Origin: Boswellia sacra
Lineage: Eukaryota; Streptophyta; Magnoliopsida; Sapindales; Burseraceae
Assembly (NCBI GenBank): GCA_013180625.2
Contig: SNVD02013207.1
Coordinates: 1-64,000 of the forward strand
Reading direction: 5' to 3'
Length of the DNA: 64,000 nt
A program made the position numbers and the translations under genes. The notes beneath the pieces are model-generated. The model was not told where the DNA came from. It saw only the letters and a program-made list of their open reading frames with translations, and did no database searches. Position 1 is the first letter of the stretch. Every line of letters starts with the position of its first letter. Below, piece after piece: positions 35,769 to 48,538 of this stretch.

Positions 35769-36219
35769 TGTGAAGTGGGTGAAGGCATTTTTGCCTTTCA
35801 CCCAATCCCACATCGATGGGAAACAAAATCAAAGTGGGGAGGCTAGGCTATATAATAAAGCCTCCTCCTCCCCTTACACTTGTACCAAGCTTATGTATTA
35901 AGCTTTTCTCTTCTTTCTCCCTTGTAATCTCCTCCATTCTAATTGTGAGAGAGATTGTAATATTTTTCTTCATAGTGAAATATTTTCGGTCTTGTCCCGT
36001 GGAGGTTTCCCTCAAATTGAGGGTTTTACCATCTTAAATATTTGTGTCTTTATTTTCTTTAATTGCCTTTAATTTATTTACTGTGGTAAGGCTGAGCCGC
36101 CCAAGTTGTCTATTTTATTTATTGTGGAGGGCAGTGCCACCCAAATTGTTATTTCTAACATAACAATTTGTTTCTTGTCTTTTATTTGAGCTGCGGTAGG
36201 AGTGTTCAATCTCCTAACA
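35769..36219 (+). repeat. 5' LTR, copia copy C
   Basis: TGTGAAGTGGGTG..CTCCTAACA, 451 bp, followed by the tRNA-Met-type primer site GTGGTATCAGAGCAAG. Confidence 0.93.
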
Positions 36220-36220
36220 G

Positions 36221-36235
36221 TGGTATCAGAGCAAG
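36221..36235 (+). other. Primer binding site, copia copy C
   Basis: TGGTATCAGAGCAAG, complementary to initiator tRNA-Met. Confidence 0.9.
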
Positions 36236-36541
36236 GTTGCGAAGGCAGAGTCAAGGGTTAGGACAGTAAGTGGTTACTTGTATGGTTATATACATGTTTA
36301 GGAAAGCTTTGTCAAAAAGACAATAAGAGTCTAAGGAGACTGGATTTTAAGTGGGACCGCTTGTGACCCCTCCAGTATTTCCTGAAAGCTTTTCTAGTGT
36401 ATATTAAATCGTACCGGCACTTACTACTATTCTTGGTTACTGTTTAGAAGTGGTGTACTCATACGATACTGTTACTGTTCATATATACGATACTATTCAA
36501 GGGCACTGTTCACATATACGGTACTGTTCACTGCAAGACAA

Positions 36542-38430
36542 ATGGCAGCCAAATTCAAGATAGAGAAGTTCGATGGAAACAACTTTGGGCTATGGAAAAT
36601 TAAAATAAAGGCTATCTTGAGAAAAGAAAATTGCCTTGAAGCAATTGATAGAAGACCGAAAAATATGCAAGATGAAAATAAATGGGAGAAGATAGATGGT
36701 GATGCGATGGCAAGTCTACATCTAGCAGTTACAGATGAAGTGCTGTCAAGTATTCAAGAATTAAACTCTGCAAAGAAGATTTGGGATACTTTGACGAGCT
36801 TGTATGAAGCCAAATCTCTACACAACAAAATTTTCTTGAAAAGGAAGCTGTACACTCTTCGTATGTCAGAAACCACTCCGGTGACTGAACATATCAACAC
36901 TTTGAAGACGTTATTCTCTCAGCTCTCAACCATGGAGCATAACATAGAAGAGAAGGAACGTGTTGAGCTTCTACTTCAGAGTTTACCTGATTCATATGAC
37001 AATCTCATCCTCAACTTGGCAAATGGTTCAATGAAGTCATCTCTAGTCTTTAATGATGTTGCGGCTGCTGTCTTAGAAGAAGAAAGCAGACGTAAAAACA
37101 AGGAAGACAGAATAATGACTCTTCAACATGCAGAGGCTTTATCCGCCAACAGAGGGAGATCAAGGGAACGTCGTTCCAGTGGGAGTCACAATCAGAACAG
37201 GGGAAAGTCTAAAGGAAGGAAGTTTATTAAATGCTACCATTGTGGAAAGTAAGGGCACGTGAAAAACGAGTGTTGGCATCTTAAGAAGAATGGAGAGGGA
37301 AATAGCAAAGGAAAAGAATCTGAGTAGTCAGGATCTCAGGGTTGTGTAGCAAATACTTCAGGGAATGGCGAAATCTTGTGCAGCGAGGCAACAACAGTTG
37401 TGGAAGGCAGAAAAAGATTTGCTGATATATGGTTAATTGATTCAGCAGCAACATGGCATATGACTTCTAGAAGAGATTGGTTCTATCAATATAAACCTAT
37501 CTCAGAAGGGTCTGTGTACATGGGTGATGATCATGCCTTAAAAATCGCTGGTATTGGAACCATCAAAGTAAAAATGTTTGGTGGTACGATTCGCACTATC
37601 CAAGATGTACGACATGTGACTGGCTTAAAGAAAAGTTTGCTATCGATGGGATAGTTGGATGACCTCGGATGTGAGTTCCATATGAAAAATGGGATCATGA
37701 AGGTTGTCAGAGGCGCACTTGTGATGAAGAAGGCAGAAAAGATTGCTGCTAACCTATACATGCTCCATGGAGAAACGGTTCAAGAGGCAGAAATAGCAGT
37801 TGCTAGTTCTGGAGAAGAATTGTCTATGATATGGCATCGAAGACTTGGCCATATGTCCGAAAAGGGTTTGAAGATTCTCTCTGATCGAAAACTGCTTCCT
37901 GGAATCAAAACTGTAAGTTTACCATTCTGTGAGCATTGTGTTATTAGCAAGCAGAGTAGACTGAGTTTTAGCAGATCTATTGCTAGGAGTAAAAACATTC
38001 TAGACTTGATTCATTCTGATGTTTGGGAATCACCGGTTACGTCCCTAGGAGGAGCAAACTACTTTGTATTGTTTGTGGATGATTATTTTAGGAGATGTTG
38101 GGTATATGTCATCAAGAAAAAGTCAGATGTATTTCCTGTATTCAAAGCCTTCAAAGCACAGGTGGAACTTGAATCCGGAAAAATGATCAAGTGTTTGAGG
38201 ACAGATAATGGGAGAGAATTCTGCAACAAGGAATTTGATGCTTTTTGCAGTAAAGAAGGTGTGAAACGGCAGAAGACAGTTGCTTATACACCACAACAAA
38301 ATGGAGTAGCAGAGCGGACAAATAGAACTCTTGCAAAAAAAAATGAGAGCATTACTAAGGACTGCGGGTCTACCCAAGACATTTTGGGCAGAAGCAGCCA
38401 CTACAGCCTGTTACTTGATAAATAGGTCTC
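36542..38430 (+). pseudogene. Copia C gag, protease and integrase (broken)
   Basis: ATG 36542 starts gag (MAAKFKIEKFDG). The frame is stopped inside the CCHC knuckle (CYHCGK then TAA, where copy B has CAA), again at about 37324, and again at 37652-37654 (TAG where copy B has CAG). The protease reads WLIDSAATWHM. The integrase HHCC and core (LRTDNGREF, YTPQQNGVAERTNRT) are present, then a frameshift occurs in an A homopolymer near 38333-38341, where copy B has a GCAGAAAG-type sequence. Confidence 0.88.
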
Positions 38431-40463
38431 CATCAACAGCAATTGAGATGAAGACACCTATGGAGATGTGGACCGGTAAGCCAACTGATTATTCCTCCCT
38501 TCATATTTTCGGATGTCCTGCTTATGTGATGTATCATGACCAAGAAAGAACGAAGCTGGATCCAAAATCCAGGAAATGTATCTTCTTGGGATATGCTGAT
38601 GGAGTAAAGGGGTATCGCTTATGGGATCCTACTGCCCATAAGATTGTCATCAGTAGGGATGTTGTCTTTATAGAAGACATGTTTAAATGTGAAGAAAGTG
38701 ATAGCACGAAGAAAAATGTTGAGACTATATCAATACAGGAAGAAACAGTTTCTTCTGAAGCAATACCAGAACACGATGATCAAGAACCAGTCGAGTCTGA
38801 AGCACCTGAAGTCCGTCGATCAACTCGAGAAAGAAGGGAACCTTCTTGGCACTCAGAATATGTGATGGCGAGCAATGTTGCATACTGTCTCCTAACAGAA
38901 GATGGGGAGCCTTCAACCTTTCAGGAGGCTATAAAAAGTTCTGATGCATCTCTATGGATGACAGCAATGCATGAAGAGATGGAAGCTTTAGACAAAAACA
39001 AGACATGGGATCTTGTGCCACTACCACATGGAAGAAAAGCCATCGGAAACAAATGGGTCTACAAGATCAAACGTGATGGGAATGATCAAGTGGAGCGGTA
39101 TCGTGCTAGACTGGTGGTCAAAGGATATGCTCAGAAAGAAGGAGTTGATTTCAATGAGATATTCTCTCCTGTGGTAAGACTTACAACAATTCGAGTAGTC
39201 TTGGCTATATGTGCTACTTTTGACTTACACTTAGAGCAGTTAGATGTAAAAACTGCGTTTCTTCATGGAGAACTTGAAGAAGAAATTTATATGCTCCAAC
39301 CGGAAGGTTTTGTTAAAGAAGGAAAAGAAAACTTGGTTTGCAGGTTGACCAAATCTCTGTACGGCTTAAAACAGGCGCCAAGGTGTTGGTACAAGAGATT
39401 TGATTCATTCATCATCAGCCTTGGGTACAACAGACTCAGTTCAGATCATTGTACTTATTACAAGAGGTTTGAGGAAGACTTTATCATTTTGCTGTTGTAC
39501 GTGGACGATATGTTGGTAGCAGGCACTAACAAAGATCAGGTCCAAGAATTAAAGGCACAATTGGCTAGGGGATTTGAAATGAAGGATTTAGGACCGGCAA
39601 ACAAGATTCTAGGGATGCAAATTCACCGAGACAGAAAAAACAGGAAGATTTGGCTATCTCAAAAGAACTACTTGAAGAAAATCTTGCGTCGCTTCAACAT
39701 GCAAGATTGTAAGCCAATTTCTACCCCATTTCCTGTTAATCATAAATTATCCTCAAGTATGAGTCCTAGCAATGAAGCGGAGAGGATGGAAATGTCTCGA
39801 GTACCGTATGCATCAGCAGTAGAGAGCCTAATGTATGCTATGATTTGTACAAGACCAGACATTGCACAAGCAGTGGGAGCAGTCATTAGATTCATGGCTA
39901 ATCCGGGAAGAGAGCATTGGAATTCTGTTAAGAGGATCCTTAAATACCTCAAAGGAACCTCTGATGCTGCACTATGCTATAGAGGATCAGAGTTCATTGT
40001 CAGGGGCTATGTTGATTCAGATTTTGCTGGAGATATTGACAAAAGGAAGTCCACTACAGGCTATGTGTTTACACTTGCAGGAGGTGCTGTGAGCTGGGTA
40101 TCCAAACTTCAAACTGTTATGGCTCTATCTACAACAGAAGCAGAGTATATGGCAGCTACACAAGCTTGCAAGGAAGCTATTTGGATCAAAAGGTTATTGG
40201 AGGAACTCGGGCACAAATAAGAGAAGATTTCTTTATTTTGTGACAATCAGAGTGCCTTGCATATTGCAAGGAATCCAGCCTTTCATTCAAGAACGAAGCA
40301 CGTAGGAGTTCAATATCATTATGTACAAGAAGTAGTGGAAGATGGAATAGTGGATATGCAGAAAATCCACACGAAGGACAACATAGCAGATGCATTAACC
40401 AAACCAATCAATGCTGACAAGTTCATCTGGTGTAGAACGTCTTGTGGCCTGTTAAAAACGTGA
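38331..40463 (+). pseudogene. Copia C integrase C-terminus, RT and RNase H
   Basis: Open for 629 codons to 40220: RALLRTAGLPKTFWAEAATT, RT with LHLEQLDVKTAFLHGELEEE and the catalytic YVDDMLVAG near 39495-39525, then RNase H (YVDSDFAGDIDKRKSTTGYV, LSTTEAEYMAATQACKEAIW). TAA at 40218-40220 truncates RNase H; the remaining part ([39 protein letters not shown]) continues in the same frame to 40463. Confidence 0.9.
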
Positions 40464-40515
40464 GCAACATGTATAGAGACAAGACTGAAAGTAAAAATGC
40501 CTTCAAGTGGGAGAA

Positions 40516-40967
40516 TGTGAAGTGGGTGAAGGCATTTTTGCCTTTCACCCAATCCCACATCGGTGGGAAACAAAATCAAAGTGGGGAGGCTAGGCTATAT
40601 AATAAAGCCCTCCTCCTCCCCTTACACTTGTACCAAGCTTATGTATTAAGCTTTCCTCTTCTTTCTCCCTTGTAATCTCCTCCATTCTAATTGTGAGAGA
40701 GATTGTAATATTTTTCTTCATAGTGAAATATTTTCGGTCTTGTCCCGTGGAGGTTTCCCTCAAATTGAGGGTTTTACCACGTTAAATATTTGTGTCTTTA
40801 TTTTCTTTAATTGCCTTTAATTTATTTACTGTGGTAAGGCTGAGCCGCCCAAGTTGTCTATTTTATTTATTGTGGAGGGCAGTGCCACCCAAATTGTTAT
40901 TTCTAACATAACAATTTGTTTCTTATCTTTTATTTGAGCTGCGATAGGAGTGTTCAATCTCCTAACA
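40516..40967 (+). repeat. 3' LTR, copia copy C
   Basis: 452 bp, one extra C near 40610 relative to the 5' LTR. Confidence 0.93.
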
Positions 40968-41131
40968 TAAGACAAATCATTTACTTATTTAATAAAGTTG
41001 ATTGATCACATATGCTTGCTATAGGTATATAAGTGACTTGAATTTCACTTTTAGTCTTCTTCTCAGGAGAAATTTAAATCCTATTGCCATGGACACTAAA
41101 GAAGTACAAAATTTCTCAGGCTTAACAAGGT
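40968..41131 (+). pseudogene. F-box copy 2, 3' intron end and last exon remnant
   Basis: Starts TAAGACAAATC, which completes a splice donor with the G before the copia. An acceptor-like GAATTTCACTTTTAG ends near 41055, then a short exon-like stretch with ATGGACACTAAAGAAG and a donor-like AACAAG/GTATTT. The same arrangement occurs on the minus strand at 43520-43400 (CAACTTCACCTGCAG, ATGGACTCTGAGGAAG), supporting a shared 3' exon or UTR. Confidence 0.55.
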
Positions 41132-43399
41132 ATTTCATTTTTTATATATATCAATTATAGTGATAGTAATTAACAATTTCTCCAGTTATAATACTGTAAT
41201 GTATATACAATTAATAGTTCTAATTAGTATATGTTTTTCTAATTCGAAATAAAATGGATAGTGTCATTTTTGGGTTATACCCTAAATTTCTTGTTTCAAA
41301 ATTCAACATTTAGTGAAGTAATATTTTGAGTATTCGTTAAATGAGGTATTTTAAAATTTTAAGAATCTAAAATAGTAAAATCTTTTTTGATACTACTTGT
41401 CATTTGAAGAAATAATTCATGTTAATAAATTACTTTGATTTATCAAATGGTAATTGGTAAGTTTATTATTTTGTTACTCCTTTGCATAAAAACATTAATT
41501 ATGTATAAGTTCTTTTTATATATCCATGACCTAAAAGTATAGTACTTTTACTTTCAATATTTTTAACTTATGTGAAGGTTGTAGTTATCGCATGGACAGG
41601 ATGATGGCAGGCTTGGTTTTGCAACAACTTTCTAGAAGCTGGCTTCTATAAATACTTTTGATATTCTGTTTAGCAGTTTGGATTTTCTGTTTCTGCTGTG
41701 GGTATTTTGTGCTGCGGTCAGTACGCTACTTCTGAAACAAGTATTCATATTAACCCTTACAACTTTTCTGGCAAGAACTTGGATAATTAAGAAGCATTTT
41801 GCAGTATTGTACACACCTTTGTTCTCGATGTAATATTTATATCCTTCATTAGATCAATTTGCTGGAGATATCAAGCCAATATCTACATTCTATCAAAAAT
41901 TTTAATAAGTACTTTTTGTTTTTTAAGCTGATTAATAAAACACAATATAGGATTAATTAGTAAGATATATTTATGAATTCATAGGAATTTAAAATCAATT
42001 TATAAATATCCATAGGAATTTTTGGAATGATTAATGTATTAATTGATTTTTCAATAAACATCACATATGATAATTAGTTTATGGGTTATAGTTGTTAGTA
42101 CACATGTTAAGTATTTATAAATACTAAATCAATATTAATATTTAGCATTTTAGGAAGTTAATTTGATTTATTAATATTAATTATTTTCCTATTTGATTAG
42201 TGTTATAATTTATAAGTTTTTATTTACTATATTTACATTCTAATATGTTTCATAAGGCTGTAATATTAAGAGAAAGTTGACCCTTCATTAATTGCAATAG
42301 CCCAACTCAATATTTTTGTTGTGAAGCGTGAATATATAGCTGCTACAGAACTGAAATAGTAATATTTGATTACTTTTATAGATGGACTAATCAAGAGATT
42401 CTAATATAATTAGTTTTGCGTACCAATCAAGAAATTTTATAACTCGTAAAGAAAAAGAATTAAAAAAAAACAATAATAACGAAGATAAATAGAGTGTAGC
42501 TAATAAACTCCTTGAATCTTGATTATTAACCTACTAATCTCTCTCCTTTTTTCTTCACAGAACTCTTATACTAGAGGTTAGTATGTGAACCACATTTTAT
42601 ATGTTTCAATAGGATTTGAGACTTCAACTCAATAATGGCTCAGTTAAGGGCTTCTTATTATTCAGTCAAACCCTTGGTTCGGTAATTTTTCAAATTACCC
42701 TCTGAAATGCAACGGATGCAACAAAGTCTTTTCTCCAGCGTCAATGCCTATATATAGCAAGCTGCTAGCTTAACACGGTCCAGCAGTTACTACACCAGCA
42801 ACCTTACCTAGTGGGTCTCCTAAAACACTAACAAATTTTAAAACCAAAACTATCGCCGTAAGATAATGAATATATTTAACTGCTCACGAAGGATCAATTA
42901 ATGAATAGGAGAAAGTAATAGATAAAACAAGTTTAAAGAATTTAACTGGAATTCATCAAATACCAACTATCACTTAATCCTTTTGCATAGAGTATAATAA
43001 TTATGTTTTTGATGATTTGTCCATCGTCCATTGCTTGCCAAACCCAACAACCTTTTCTACACGGTCTCCATCTCCTGCAATAGTCAACATGATGGATTAT
43101 TACTATATATTATTAAACTGTCTCATCATAGAAAAATTTCAGTGACTTCTACTGAATTAGAAAAATAGTATACTTACTATCCATCTTATTTAATCTAATG
43201 GATGAGTTTGAATATAGTCATATTTAATATTGGTATCAACTCACACCATTGGATTAAATAAGACAAATGGTTGAAAATATAAATGGTATTTTATGTTTAA
43301 AAAAAAATTAAGTTAGACCCCCAACTCTCAATTATATATGAATTGCTTTATTTATAACTTTAGCAAGTGTCTATTACTCTCATTGGAAATTGATATAAG
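41132..43399. other. AT-rich spacer
   Basis: No coding region, RNA gene or bounded element recognised beyond the segment at 41590-41735 that resembles 31371-31560. Confidence 0.45.
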
Positions 43400-44046
43400 T
43401 TAACCATAAAGAGGCTTATTGAGCTTGATAAATTTGTCTCTTCCTCAGAGTCCATGATAATAGGATATCAATCTTTCCTGACCATACTGCAGGTGAAGTT
43501 GAAGTCACTTATATGTCCACAACATTTGCACGATCAATCAATCTACATATATCAAAATATAAGTATACATGACTTACCTTAGAAATTTCATGCGAGAATT
43601 CTTCAACCATTCTTGAAATATCTGAAATGCACTCCTGCTTCCAATCATTTATCAACCATTCTTGAAATATCTGAAATGCACTCCTGCTTCCAATCATTTA
43701 CCTTTCGGTAATCAGTTGACGAGTACATATGAATGCTTACCTTCTCAAGTTCCCGAAGTTTATTCATAATAAAATGTATTGGATACATCCCCGTAAAGTC
43801 AAAGAATTTTAATCTTGGCAATGATATCACAAGCTTCCTTTTCCCTAGGTGAGAAATATTCGGATATTTACATCTGATATGGTCAAATTTACAAGCTGTA
43901 GAGCACATATGTTGATGGTCTCTAATCCTAAACATATTGAGGTGATCCCATATCAGTTGTGGAAGGGGCTGGTGGCCAGTTATATAAGTATAAGGGAAAT
44001 CCTTACCCCTTGAACCAACTTTTGGGGTAAGAGGGCTCAATACCAC
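43400..44046 (-). pseudogene. F-box/LRR-like gene copy 3, C-terminal part
   Basis: Minus strand. Encodes KRKLVISLPRLKFFDFTGMY, RELEKVSIHMYSSTDYRK and WKQECISDISRMV, the same LRR-type C-terminal module as copies 1 and 2. The splice donor TTTCTAAG/GTAAGTCATG lies near 43580, and the 3' exon block is at 43500-43400. A 49-bp tandem duplication (43603-43651, 43652-43700) shifts the frame and repeats the WKQECISDISRMV block. Upstream (44047 and above) only fragments remain and no F-box is visible, so this is a 5'-truncated pseudogene in opposite orientation to copies 1 and 2. Confidence 0.7.
43603..43700. repeat. 49-bp tandem duplication in F-box copy 3
   Basis: Two consecutive copies of TCAACCATTCTTGAAATATC..CAATCATTTA. 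Not a multiple of 3, hence a frameshift. Confidence 0.95.
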
Positions 44047-44170
44047 CCGACACTAGCATGAGAGCACTCATCAGCAAAATTAACTATCCACAGCTCAGAT
44101 TCTCAATCCAATCAGGCTGTATAACTTGTATTCTCCTTTTTTAATATATATTTCTTTAAGAAGCATCTAC

Positions 44171-44298
44171 CCAGTTATGCTCAACAATTTGATGGTATTT
44201 CGCTCTTTTCTTTAATATGTTTCCTTCTTTATTCCCAATTATGCTCAACAATTTGATGGTATTTCGCTCCGTTCTTTAATATATTTCCTTCTTTATTC
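44171..44298. repeat. 64-bp tandem duplication
   Basis: Two copies of CCA(G/A)TTATGCTCAACAATTTG..TTCCTTCTTTATTC, about 95% alike by eye. The rest of 44047-44953 is AT-rich with degraded F-box-like pieces and no gene. Confidence 0.9.
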
Positions 44299-44958
44299 CG
44301 AATTAAACTGTTCCATGTTAGTGATTCTCAATGCAAACCCATCAACCTTCTGATACGAAAGGCTCCAATTTTATCTTTGTTACTAGTAAAACTGAGATTT
44401 GGTTCGCGCCACTAGCCAAATTAGACAATGTATAAGGTATTTAGTATCATGCAGCTGGTTGCTTTTCTTTTCTTTGCATAACCCTTTGAGGAGAAAAAAC
44501 TAAATTGTAATGTGCTTCCTAGAAAGAAGAGTCCAACCCCAGTTGTATGCTTATCTCTATCTCTGCAACAAGGTGCCTTGGTGATGGTGATGCTGTTGTT
44601 ATCAGTAAATAATTTTTGATAAAATTTAGTGGAAGCATAAAACAAAATTGGATCGTTAATTCTTCATCTTGATGCTATTTATATAATTAAAGAACATACC
44701 GAGTGCTTCAATCCACTTGATCTTCCAGGTTATAACTCTAAAGCACTCTACACAAGAACAAGCATGTGGGCACCTCAGATTCTACAAGAAAAATCAAAAG
44801 AAGTTAGTAAAGAGATTGAATAAACCAATCTAGAAAATACTAGATTTTTTTCTCTACTATTTTTCTTTTTTTGTCTCTCTCTTACTTCTCTCTCTCTTCT
44901 GCAGATCGCATGTGGACTCCTCTTTATGTAATATTACGTTTTAAGTTTTAGGTTCTAT

Positions 44959-47900
44959 TGACACGACCCGCCCCTAGCTACACAGGCGAATCATGCCTAA
45001 AACTGTGGACTACTGGCTGTTTCTTAATTCTTATATTTTTTTATGAAACAAATTTGAAATAATTCTCATTACATCCACAAAATAAAATTTAAAATAAAAC
45101 AATTTAACTATTACAACCTCAACATATCCTTGCACCATCACGTGGCTGGGCCTCCACACTTTCTAACTAGGTCACATTTTGCTTTCATCCTGGGGGGGTG
45201 GGGGAATTTTAAAAACAAAGAATAATAAAAACAAAGATGTGAGTATAAAACTCAGTGAGTGGAGATAAAAAAATTGTATTTGTAAATAAATCCAAAAGAA
45301 ATCATATTGTTATAAAATAAATATTTGCTTTATAAAAAAAATAGTTTTTATAATCTATAACTTTCATATCATCTAAAATGTTATAAAACTTTAAAGTAAA
45401 TAACTATTGAATGACTAAATTCATAAAAATACTAGTTATAATTAAAACAATAAAATAATCATCTTTAATCGTATAATACGATGCTCTTGATGATCATACT
45501 AAAATCATCGCTTCAGTTATTTACTATGCAAAACATAAGTTTTCTTAAAAATCTTCTTTCAAAAGAAACTTTGGTGAATCATGCTTCTTTTTCAAACTAA
45601 CTCATATAAACATATTCAAAACTCTTTTCATTATACTAAACAAGTACCCCTGAAACTGTCTCATCCTGCCTGGCGAGATCTAACATCGCATAGGCAGAAC
45701 TATCTGAATTTCCTCATACCTGGTGAGATCTACATCACGCAGGCAGAGCTATCTGTACCTGGCGAGATCTAACATCGCGCAGGCCTGCTATCTAGTCATA
45801 CGCATGCGTAGAGCTGCCCTCAAAGGGCTAAAGCGCCCAGATCACACGGCCCAAAGCCTCTATGTGTGTCTGAACGGGCCCCAAAGGCCACTATCTATAT
45901 CACTGTCTAAGTGATTTGAATAACTATTTGAGTATCTGGGTACTAGCTTAGTATAACATAATTACACTTTCTTATTTTCATTAAAAACTGATTTCATTTA
46001 AAAACTGCTTTATATGCTAAAATTTCTCTTTTCAAAAAAATTTATCAAAATCTGAAAATATTTATGCAAGCTAAAACTGAAGATATTTGTATTATTTGAA
46101 TTAATCCAGGACAAGCATTTAAAAGAACATTTCTAAATACTTTAAGAAATCCTTGAGTCAAATGACTATGAAAACTTTAAATATCAATGCTTTCATACTT
46201 TCTCTAAATTTACAAAATATAACTTTCTGAAAAAAAAAACTAAAATGTACTTCAAATATAAAATCTGATTTTTCTTTTCTAAATGTTATATCTTTGTTCA
46301 AAACTAATTTTTAAAAACTAAAATTCATGTCTACAACCATTTTGAAAACTAGCTTTGAAATATCTTAATAATTAAAAGTAAGTATAACAAATTGGTCTAT
46401 TTACCCTCAAGAAATACTATAGAAACTAACTTGAATTCTTCTAAATTCGCTAAAATTCTTGGTAATTCTATAAAATGCTAAATAAATATAACTAATTAAA
46501 TACTAAAACATATTTCTAATTATCCAGAAAAATAAATCTTCTACTCTTTCTAAAACTTTCTAAAATATCTATAAAATAAAATACTTTTCATCTCACTATA
46601 AACCATAATTTATATTTCTATCTCAAAATCTCGTACATCATACTTTAACTCAAATCTTTTTTATTATTCTAAATTTTTCATAATTCTGCATTTAGGTCCC
46701 CACAATTTCTGGAACAGCTTTCTAAATTTACAATTCAGCCCCTACTTTGGCAGTTTTAAAATCTGACATTTTCACCCCTGCAGCATTAAATTCTAATTTC
46801 CAAACCTTTTTCTTTTTAATTTGTTATTATTTTGAATATAAAATCACTTATTATTTTGAATATCAAAAACACCATTTCTTCAACATATGTATTTACTTAA
46901 AGAAAATAACTCAATACCTCAATTTTCTATACTAATTTATTTAATTATAAATGTCTCTTTTCCAATCATAAACAAAAAATTTCTACTTTCCACCAACATA
47001 TAATATATATATATTCAGTCTGCAACTTTTATTTTAAATTTATTTTTCTAGCACCACCCATTACCATCTCTTCTATCCAAAATCTAATACTTTACGCACA
47101 CTTATTTTCAAAATACGTAAATCATCATCATCTATTCTAAAAACTTTTAATATAACTCAACTAATTAAACTAATAACTTAAATCATATGAAAAATCATAA
47201 ATTTAATACACTTAAATATTATATGAAATTCTCAAAACATAATCCACTCACTGATTTGATTGCACAACTTAATTAGCTCAGATTTGATTCCAAAATCAAC
47301 GTTCCATCTAGTTGGCCACATCCTTCAACAAAGAATTAATCCTTCATTGTCCTAATATCATAAAAGAGCTCATCACATCATATTCAATTAGTAATCAACT
47401 TGAATATTTAAAATTCTCAATATCCAACTTCATATCCTAATCCAATCAATCCTAATTAATTGTATTTCTAAACTTCTTAAACAAGCAGTTCTTCTTCTCT
47501 GATTTTTAATAAATAATTGACTTATCAGAATAGTCTAAAATTTTATACAGACCTTCTACACATATATATCTAATGACATATAAAATTTTATAGTATTCCA
47601 AGTTCATTAAGTACCTCAAAATCTTCATGTTTCTAGATACAAAAATTCTGTAAATTCATTTCCAGAACTGACCTCTCCATATTCCAAAATACATGATAAT
47701 TCATACTAAATTCGTAAAATCACAAAACTCTCCAGATTTAAGCTAGACATATACGCAAACTCGTATCCCAAATTTCATAATTTTTGAAGATCTCTAGATA
47801 CCTCAAATCACTTACCCAAAACTGATTTTCTGCAGAAAAACTGAATTTCCAGTAGTAAACAGTAAACTTCGAAAATTCATAATAAATTGCATACTCAACA

Positions 47901-48441
47901 TTTTTTAGTGAATCCAACTTTTAACAAATCCTTATGATGTCTATTTTAACATATATAAATTTCAGAATCAGATTCAAAGCCAATAAATTGTAGAAATTTT
48001 CGGAATTGCTACTGTTCACAGAACCCTAAATTTCTATCATTATCATCAAAACTCAAAATTCCCTCAAACAAATTCTATAACAATCCATAAGAATATGAAA
48101 TACCTTGAATAATACTTCCAATTTCATCATTGTTCTTCTTTCTCTCTCTAAAAATTTTTCAAATGTCTAATAACTCCTCTAAATTCATATCTATAGTTAG
48201 AATTCAAGATATTGAATTTAATTTGGGTTAAAAATGAACTTATTACCTTGAGAAGCCCTCAAAAATCCTCCAAATTTGCCACTTCCCTTGAGCTCTCTCC
48301 CCCTTCCCACGTCTGTCTTCTTCTCCTCTCTATCTAGATTTTCCTTTATTTCTTCTTTTTTTTTTTTTACGTCTTATAAAAATTAGAAGAAGGAGAAATG
48401 GGTTGGGCTTTTGCACTTTGCCCAAATAGTGTCCCGTTACA
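44959..48441 (-). repeat. 3' LTR of the LARD
   Basis: 3483 bp, noncoding. It includes a short three-unit repeat (CCTGGCGAGATCTAACATCGC and variants, with GGCAGA(A/G)CTATCTG) at about 45668-45790. The small open frames inside are present in both LTRs and have no protein similarity that I recognise. Confidence 0.9.
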
Positions 48442-48538
48442 ATATTACCTCCTCAAAAAAATTTCGTCCTCGAAATTTGCAATAGGTGTAAAATATCCAT
48501 ATAATAAAACATATTCACATAGTACTATATAACAATAC
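48442..48538 (-). other. LARD 3' interior and polypurine tract
   Basis: On the minus strand ends ACGAAATTTTTTTGAGGAGGTAATAT directly before the LTR start TGTAACGGG, as a plus-strand primer tract would. It is followed on its other side by the TAC target copy of CACTA-2. Confidence 0.7.

Larger units (their letters stand above)
35769..40967 (+). mobile_element. Full-length Tork-like Ty1/copia element, copy C
   Basis: LTRs 35769-36219 and 40516-40967 (451-452 bp, about 6-9 differences), primer site at 36221-36235, gag-pol between, polypurine tract (AAGTGGGAGAA) before the 3' LTR. Very similar to copy B but on the opposite strand. Several nonsense codons and one homopolymer frameshift make it defective. 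The flanks are TAAGG and TAAGA; see the finding on its target site. Confidence 0.94.

Noticed and set aside
45581..45914. Two 63-codon frames, repeated at 56458-56791
   Set aside because: They lie in both LARD LTRs over a short internal repeat; duplication comes from the LTRs, not from selection.
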